Assembly: GCA_021828245.1 (NCBI GenBank)
Contig: JAKASC010000012.1
Span: 1 to 11,324, forward strand
Source of the DNA: Acidobacteriota bacterium
Lineage (GTDB): Bacteria; Acidobacteriota; Terriglobia; UBA7540
Reading direction: 5' to 3'
Length of the DNA: 11,324 nucleotides
Shown here: positions 6,742 to 11,324 of the stretch, piece after piece
Layout: the number at the start of each line of letters is the position of its first letter
How positions within the stretch are numbered: position 1 is the stretch's first letter
Notes under the pieces: generated by a model
What the model saw: only the letters and a program-made list of their open reading frames with translations
Databases searched by the model: none
What the model was told of the DNA's origin: nothing
Program-made: the position numbers and the translations under genes

Positions 6742-9042
6742 CTACGTGCGCACTCGCAAAAACAGGAAGGTTCCTCCCAAGCCAAAAATAACATCCGGCG
6801 ACCATGCGGCCATGGCGGGCGGCAGTTGGTTCAAGTTTCCCATGGCGACGAACAGGCTCGAAACCGACCAGTACAAGATGGCGATTCCGATGCTAATAGC
6901 GATACCGGAAAGCGCGCCGCGCTTGCCCGTCGAATAGGCAAACGGGATACCGATCATCGCCACAATCAGGGCAATCAAGGGATAAGCGAATTTTCGATAG
7001 AAGGCCACCGAGAGCTGCACCACGCTAAACCCACTTTGCCTGAGCTCCCGAATGTATCGCCAAAGCTCGAGCGCGCTCATTTGCTCGGAGGGTTTGACTT
7101 CGGTTTTGAAGTAACTCGGCCTTTCGGAAAGCTCCCTGAAGGTGGCAACGGTAAAGGGGCGATAGTTGGTGACGCGGTCGCCGGCGATGTCTCGGACCCA
7201 TCCATCCTCAAGAACCCAATTCTCAGCATGAGGCTCCCAAAAGGCGCGGTTAGCATAAATGCGCCGAGTGAGCTGGAATCCGTGCCGGCTAAATTCAAAC
7301 ACCGTCAGGTGGCCGAAAACGTTCCGCTCGCTGTCGAAGTAGCGGTAATAGTAAATGCGCCGCCGTTGGCCCGAGATCCATTGCCGACCCGGGCTATAGG
7401 CGGTTTGCGGAGGTTTTCCTTTAATGATATTTCGCAGGGCGTCTTGCCGCTGATTCGTGTAGGGCAAGTAGTCGTTGGCCAGCAGAAACATCGCCCCGCT
7501 CAAAAGCGCGCACAGGGTCAGAATGGGCGCGGCGAGCCGGAATAAACTGGTGCCGACGGACCGGAGCGCCGTCGTTTCATTCCACTTCGTCATCAGTCCC
7601 AGCGTGATGAGGGTGGCCGTCAGAATGCCCAACGGCATCATTCGATAGACGACCTCGGGCGTTAGGAAACGGTAATAGTCCAAAACCACAAAAAGCTTGT
7701 CGTGATGGCGGACGATGTCCCCCAGCAGTTGAAAGAAGTCAAAGACCATGTAAATGCCACTGAAAGCCACCAGCAATAGAGCAAAATAAAATAACCATGT
7801 TTTAAGCACATAGATATCCAAGATTTGGGGGAATGCCAGGCCTCGCTCGCGAGCCGAGCGAGTGCTGCTCCTCTGCCGAGCGAGCAGGCGCGAGGCAAAT
7901 TTTTTCCCGAACCAGGCACGAATAATCTCAAGTTTTTCTTTAAATCTTTGGGACCTACTGGGCACGCGGTTAAACCGCAGCAGCAGAATGCTGCCCCACA
8001 CGGCAAAAAGAAGGTTGGCGGCCCAAAGGCTCAGGGTCGGGTCCAGCCGGCCCTGCTTGGCGAGGCTTAGGCCGCTGGCCATGAGGATGTAATAAGCAAA
8101 CACCAGCAGGATAGTTAGGATCAGGCCGAAAGATTTGCCGCCTCTTCGGGTCATCAAGCCGAGGGGAATACCCACCAGGGGAAGAACCAAGGTAGCGAAG
8201 GGCAAGGCCAGCCGGTAATTCAGTTCCACTAAAGCAGCGTGGCGCTCGGCCGGAACGTGCAATCTTCTCCAGAGCTCGGCCAGGGTGAGCATGGCGGGGG
8301 ATTTCTGAATGGAAGGCGGCGACGTGCGCGCCTGAACGGGAATGTCGCTGTGCGCGAAGGACACTATCGTGTAGGCGTCGGGGTGCGAAGGATCGTACTC
8401 GTGCGTCGCGCCGTGATTGAGGCGCAACGTCAGAGGGCCGGACAATCCCTGATTGACAACCCAGCCGGTTTTCGCTAATGTTACCCGAATCGAGTTGGGA
8501 TGCTTCGTATCCGCGATAAAAACGTCATGCCATTCGGGGCGACTCCCGGTGATATTTTGGACATAGAGCAGCAGGTGGGGAAATCGCTCGATGAAGACCC
8601 GCGGCTGAACCTGATAAGCGGCTTCGGCGGCGCCGAGGCGGGCTTGCATCCGCGCCAATTGCCGCTCGGCGGCGGGCGAAAGGAACAGGCTCATGCCGGA
8701 AGCTAAGAGCCACGCCGCCAACGCGAAGATGAGAACGGGCCGGAAGGTAGGCCCGCTGCCTAGGCCCACGGCGCGCAGCGCGATAGTTTCTCCATCCGCG
8801 GCCATCCGGCCGAGGCCCATCAGCGTGCCCACCAGAACGGCGATGGGAATCGTCAGCATCAAGATGGCGGGCAAAGGAAGCAGAAAGAGAATGAACAAGT
8901 TGGAGCCGCTGAGGTTGTGCTGAACCACCAGCTCCAGGAGCTGGCTTAGCGGCCGAACGTAGATAACAAACGAAAACACCAACAGGCCGATGGCAGCGTA
9001 GTTGGCGACCTCTTTCAGGATGTAACGTGAGAGAATGCGCAT
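6742..9042 (-). CDS. Fused LptF-LptG lipopolysaccharide export permease
   Basis: Inner-membrane permease of the Lpt machine, which with the LptB ATPase extracts lipopolysaccharide and passes it to the LptC/LptA bridge. The 766-residue product contains two complete YjgP/YjgQ permease units in one frame. The N-terminal unit (about 1-358) resembles LptF: MRILSRYILKEVANY start, membrane segments near 12-35, 48-75, 100-122, a periplasmic beta-jellyroll region about 125-265, then segments near 278-297, 304-328 and 337-356. A basic linker follows (about 359-404). The C-terminal unit (about 405-766) resembles LptG: ILDIYVLKTWLFY, segments near 411-437, 462-485, 502-523, a jellyroll about 525-670, then segments near 684-703, 708-734 and 747-763. 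That makes about twelve membrane segments, where LptF and LptG are normally separate proteins of about 360 residues. The ATG at 9042 matches the family N-terminus; the frame stays open to a GTG at 9168, but that would overlap the divergent gene. Ribosome binding site is weak (AGAGG, three bases away). No lptB, lptC or lptA is in the window. Confidence 0.93.
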   Translation of the reverse strand: MRILSRYILKEVANYAAIGLLVFSFVIYVRPLSQLLELVVQHNLSGSNLFILFLLPLPAILMLTIPIAVLVGTLMGLGRMAADGETIALRAVGLGSGPTFRPVLIFALAAWLLASGMSLFLSPAAERQLARMQARLGAAEAAYQVQPRVFIERFPHLLLYVQNITGSRPEWHDVFIADTKHPNSIRVTLAKTGWVVNQGLSGPLTLRLNHGATHEYDPSHPDAYTIVSFAHSDIPVQARTSPPSIQKSPAMLTLAELWRRLHVPAERHAALVELNYRLALPFATLVLPLVGIPLGLMTRRGGKSFGLILTILLVFAYYILMASGLSLAKQGRLDPTLSLWAANLLFAVWGSILLLRFNRVPSRSQRFKEKLEIIRAWFGKKFASRLLARQRSSTRSARERGLAFPQILDIYVLKTWLFYFALLLVAFSGIYMVFDFFQLLGDIVRHHDKLFVVLDYYRFLTPEVVYRMMPLGILTATLITLGLMTKWNETTALRSVGTSLFRLAAPILTLCALLSGAMFLLANDYLPYTNQRQDALRNIIKGKPPQTAYSPGRQWISGQRRRIYYYRYFDSERNVFGHLTVFEFSRHGFQLTRRIYANRAFWEPHAENWVLEDGWVRDIAGDRVTNYRPFTVATFRELSERPSYFKTEVKPSEQMSALELWRYIRELRQSGFSVVQLSVAFYRKFAYPLIALIVAMIGIPFAYSTGKRGALSGIAISIGIAILYWSVSSLFVAMGNLNQLPPAMAAWSPDVIFGLGGTFLFLRVRT
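7842..7884. repeat. Short direct and inverted repeats in the LptF-LptG linker region
   Basis: GCCGAGCGAG occurs at 7853-7862 and again at 7875-7884. CTCGCTCG at 7842-7849 is the reverse complement of CGAGCGAG at 7855-7862, with a five-base gap. On the coding (minus) strand this DNA specifies the Arg/Ser-rich linker (about residues 387-401) between the two permease units. The repeats suggest the linker has grown by local duplication or holds a degenerate small repeat. Confidence 0.5.
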
Positions 9043-9161
9043 CGGCCTCTGGGAAGCTCCGCGGCGCCCGGCTTTAGCTGCGGCGTGTGAGCGGTCTCCT
9101 TCCAACGGCATGGTAGCACACGCCGTCGGGGGCAGGAAAGGCAAGGCGGTCGGATTCCGAT
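9043..9161. promoter_or_regulatory. Divergent intergenic region with a 9-bp inverted repeat
   Basis: This 119-base gap separates the diverging lptFG and GH57 genes and so should hold both promoters. CGGCGTGTG (9081-9089) and CACACGCCG (9117-9125) are exact reverse complements separated by 27 bases, which could be paired half-sites for a regulator or an RNA stem in either leader. I found no convincing -35/-10 pair on either strand; TGCTACCAT on the minus strand (about 9109-9117) loosely resembles an extended -10. Part of the region is also open in the lptFG frame. Regulatory role is inferred from position only. Confidence 0.35.
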
Positions 9162-11324
9162 ATGGCACGCTCCTATCTCATGCTGTTGTGGCACATGCAC
9201 CAGCCGTTTTACAAAGACCTGGCGGAGGGCGCCTATTTCATGCCGTGGGTGCGCCTGCACGGGCTTAAGGATTACTTTGGCATGGTCGCTTTGTTGCGTG
9301 ATTTTCCTGAAGTGCACGTGACCTTCAATTTGGTTCCCTCGCTCGTGGCGCAACTGGACGAATACGCGCGCGATGAAGCGAAAGAAGCCGCCTATGAGCT
9401 GGCGTTCAAGCCAGTCGGGGAACTTTCTCTCGAAGACCGGGAGATACTTCTCCAGCAAGCCTTTCAACTCAATCATGAAAACCTCATGAGCCGCTATCCC
9501 CGGTTGCGGGAGCTTTACGAGCGGAGGCAAGCGGCTGGAAGCCGGGCCGCCGCCAAGCTCTTAGGCGAACAGGATTTTATAGACCTTCAAGTGCTTTCTC
9601 AACTGGCGTGGTTTGATGAAATCTACTTGGCCAACGACGAGGTGATTCGGCGGCTGGTTGGCCGAGGCGGAGGGTTTACCGAAGAAGACAAAATCGAGCT
9701 ACGAAAAAAGGAAGTGGAATTATTGAAAGTAACACTTGAAGAATATAAACGGGCCGCCAATCAAAATCAGATTGAGCTTTCCACTTCCCCATACTACCAC
9801 CCTATTCTGCCATTGCTGTGCGACACCCAAGTGGCCGCAGAATCCAATCCGGGGATTAGCCTGCCGCGGCACCGTTTTGCGCATCCCGAGGACGCTCGCG
9901 CTCAGGTTCGAGAAGCCGTGAGGCTGCACGAGCGCTTTTTCGGCAGCCGACCTAAAGGCTTGTGGCCAAGCGAAGGCAGCGTTTCCGATTGCGTGCTGAC
10001 GATGGCAGCCGAGGAAGGCTTCGCGTGGGTGGCGACCGACGAGGGCGTGTTGAGCCGATCGCTTAGCATGGATTTCCACCGCGACGCGAGCGGCACGGTT
10101 TTTAACGCGCGCGAGCTTTACCGCCCTTACCGCTTCTCAGCGGGGAAGCAGGAAGTCTCCATTTTCTTCCGCGACCACCAATTGTCGGATTTGATCGGAT
10201 TCGTTTATTCGCACATGGATCCGAAGGACGCGGCGCGCGACCTCCACGACCGGCTGCGCCGCGCCGCCCTCGGCTCGGAACCTCGCGTGGTGTCCATTAT
10301 TTTGGATGGCGAGAACGCCTGGGAATACTATCCCGGCAACGGGCGCGAGTTCCTGCGGGAGTTCTACGGCCTGCTTTCTACGGACCCGGATCTGCGCGCC
10401 GTCACGGCCAGTGAGGCTTTGGCCGTGGCCGAGCAGGGAACGCTTGAGCACGTGGTGCCCGGGTCGTGGATTAACGCCAACTTTGACGTATGGATTGGGG
10501 CCGAAGAAGATAACCGCGCCTGGGACCTCCTCTACCAAGCCCGGCTCTATTTTGACCAACACCATCATATTCCGGAGCTCGATCCGCATCGGCGCAGCTT
10601 GGCGCAACACGAACTTTGGATCGCAGAAGGCAGCGATTGGTGCTGGTGGTACGGCCCGGAACACTCAAGCGGTCACGATGAAGAATTTGACTACCTTTAC
10701 CGCAAACATCTAAGTAACCTTTATCGGATGCTGGGCGGCTCACCTCCCGATGAACTGGCCGTCCCCATCAAACGACCCAAGGCTGAAGCGGTCAGCCCGC
10801 CACCCACGGGAAGCATCACCCCCAGGATTGACGGCCGGGTGACCAATTATTTTGAGTGGTTAGGAGCGGGCCTCTATGTGCCGGAAAGCCGCTCCGCCTC
10901 CATGCACGGCGGCCAGGATTATCTTGAGTCCCTCTACTACGGTTATGACGGTGAAGCGCTCTACGTGCGCCTTGACTTTCGACCGGGCTTTCGAGAAGAG
11001 CACTCGGTCTTTGAGATTCGCGTCAACCTCGACGGCCACATTCGGGCCCGCTTGCACGCCCGGGTGCGGGAGGGGCGCTTGACCCAAACCCAGTTTTGGC
11101 TCCGCGACGAGGAGGTTTTGGTTCCCCTCGGCACCCAAGACCGAGTGCATGCGGCATTCGAGAGGGTTTTTGAACTCAAGCTCAGTTACGACGTTTTGGA
11201 AATTAAGGCGGGAACCGAGGTGCGATTGCAAGCCTCGCTGTGGGTCAACGAGTTGCCACTTCAGGTTTTTCCCAAAGAAGGCTGGCTGAAGCTTGAACTG
11301 ACCAATCAACTCGTCAATTGGTAG
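9162..11324 (+). CDS. Glycoside hydrolase family 57 protein (alpha-amylase/amylopullulanase-like)
   Basis: Probable retaining alpha-glucan hydrolase or transferase acting on glycogen, starch or maltodextrin. The 720-residue product starts MARSYLMLLWHMHQPFYKD with the GH57 HQP motif at 13-15. A second conserved region is YYHPILPLL from 211. The likely nucleophile is Glu271 in GLWPSEGSVSD and the likely acid/base Asp382 in IILDGENAWEYY. NANFDVWIGAEEDNRAWDLL follows. The Glu-Asp spacing and overall size resemble the long amylopullulanase-type branch and not the short 4-alpha-glucanotransferase or branching-enzyme branches. A Pro-rich linker (about 525-548) leads to a C-terminal module (about 549-720: PRIDGRVTNYFEWLGAGLY, YYGYDGEALYVRLDF) that looks like a beta-sandwich, possibly glucan-binding. 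No signal peptide is seen, so it is probably cytoplasmic. The TAG stop is the last three bases of the window. Exact substrate cannot be read from the sequence. Confidence 0.9.
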   Translation: MARSYLMLLWHMHQPFYKDLAEGAYFMPWVRLHGLKDYFGMVALLRDFPEVHVTFNLVPSLVAQLDEYARDEAKEAAYELAFKPVGELSLEDREILLQQAFQLNHENLMSRYPRLRELYERRQAAGSRAAAKLLGEQDFIDLQVLSQLAWFDEIYLANDEVIRRLVGRGGGFTEEDKIELRKKEVELLKVTLEEYKRAANQNQIELSTSPYYHPILPLLCDTQVAAESNPGISLPRHRFAHPEDARAQVREAVRLHERFFGSRPKGLWPSEGSVSDCVLTMAAEEGFAWVATDEGVLSRSLSMDFHRDASGTVFNARELYRPYRFSAGKQEVSIFFRDHQLSDLIGFVYSHMDPKDAARDLHDRLRRAALGSEPRVVSIILDGENAWEYYPGNGREFLREFYGLLSTDPDLRAVTASEALAVAEQGTLEHVVPGSWINANFDVWIGAEEDNRAWDLLYQARLYFDQHHHIPELDPHRRSLAQHELWIAEGSDWCWWYGPEHSSGHDEEFDYLYRKHLSNLYRMLGGSPPDELAVPIKRPKAEAVSPPPTGSITPRIDGRVTNYFEWLGAGLYVPESRSASMHGGQDYLESLYYGYDGEALYVRLDFRPGFREEHSVFEIRVNLDGHIRARLHARVREGRLTQTQFWLRDEEVLVPLGTQDRVHAAFERVFELKLSYDVLEIKAGTEVRLQASLWVNELPLQVFPKEGWLKLELTNQLVNW

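Noticed and set aside
6438..6937. Small plus-strand frames spanning the ppdK end, the convergent gap and the lptFG end
   Set aside because: They overlap the conserved C-terminus of PPDK or the LptG-unit end, are Arg/Pro rich as in shadow frames, and have no good ribosome binding site.
6826..7545. 239-codon open frame on the plus strand opposite lptFG
   Set aside because: It is fully antisense to conserved LptG-unit codons, has no recognisable protein features, and long antisense frames are common in GC-rich genes.
9043..9168. Longer LptFG start at GTG 9168 (42 more residues)
   Set aside because: It would overlap the start of the divergent GH57 gene, the residues are not membrane-like or family-like, and MRILSRYILKE from 9042 matches the usual LptF start.

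Overview
This is an ordinary-looking stretch of chromosome from a GC-rich Gram-negative (diderm) bacterium. The best phylum-level guess is Acidobacteriota. That rests on the LptF-LptG permease encoded as one polypeptide, a recO-glyQ-glyS-ppdK gene order, and a two-domain GH57 enzyme. None of these is exclusive to that phylum, and a similar glyQ-glyS-ppdK order is, from memory, also found in Deltaproteobacteria such as Geobacter. No prophage, plasmid, CRISPR, transposase, tRNA or rRNA is visible.

Layout: positions 1-3737 hold a tightly packed rightward operon: the 3' end of recO (zinc-finger type recombination mediator), then glyQ and glyS (alpha and beta subunits of the tetrameric bacterial glycyl-tRNA synthetase), with glyQ and glyS overlapping by 4 bases. 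After an 83-base gap comes ppdK (3821-6595, pyruvate phosphate dikinase), also rightward and probably read from the same transcript or from an unidentified promoter in the gap. A 146-base convergent gap (6596-6741) contains a palindrome and an enclosing inverted repeat. Leftward from 9042 to 6742 runs a fused lptF-lptG gene, the inner-membrane permease of the lipopolysaccharide export machine, with both subunits in one chain. A 119-base divergent gap (9043-9161) with a 9-bp inverted repeat separates it from a rightward GH57 family glycoside hydrolase gene that ends exactly at the last base of the window.

Functionally the genes are housekeeping: DNA repair, tRNA charging, central carbon metabolism at the PEP/pyruvate node, outer-membrane biogenesis and alpha-glucan metabolism. 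I see no single new system. The points worth a second look are small: a 14-bp palindrome core (GTCGGCGCGCCGAC) that occurs once on each side of ppdK, one copy lying inside an unusual C-terminal tail of GlyS; extra hydrophilic segments in GlyQ and PPDK; the LptF-LptG fusion with a repeat-bearing linker; and the inverted repeat in the divergent gap. There is no gene-free stretch longer than 300 bases.
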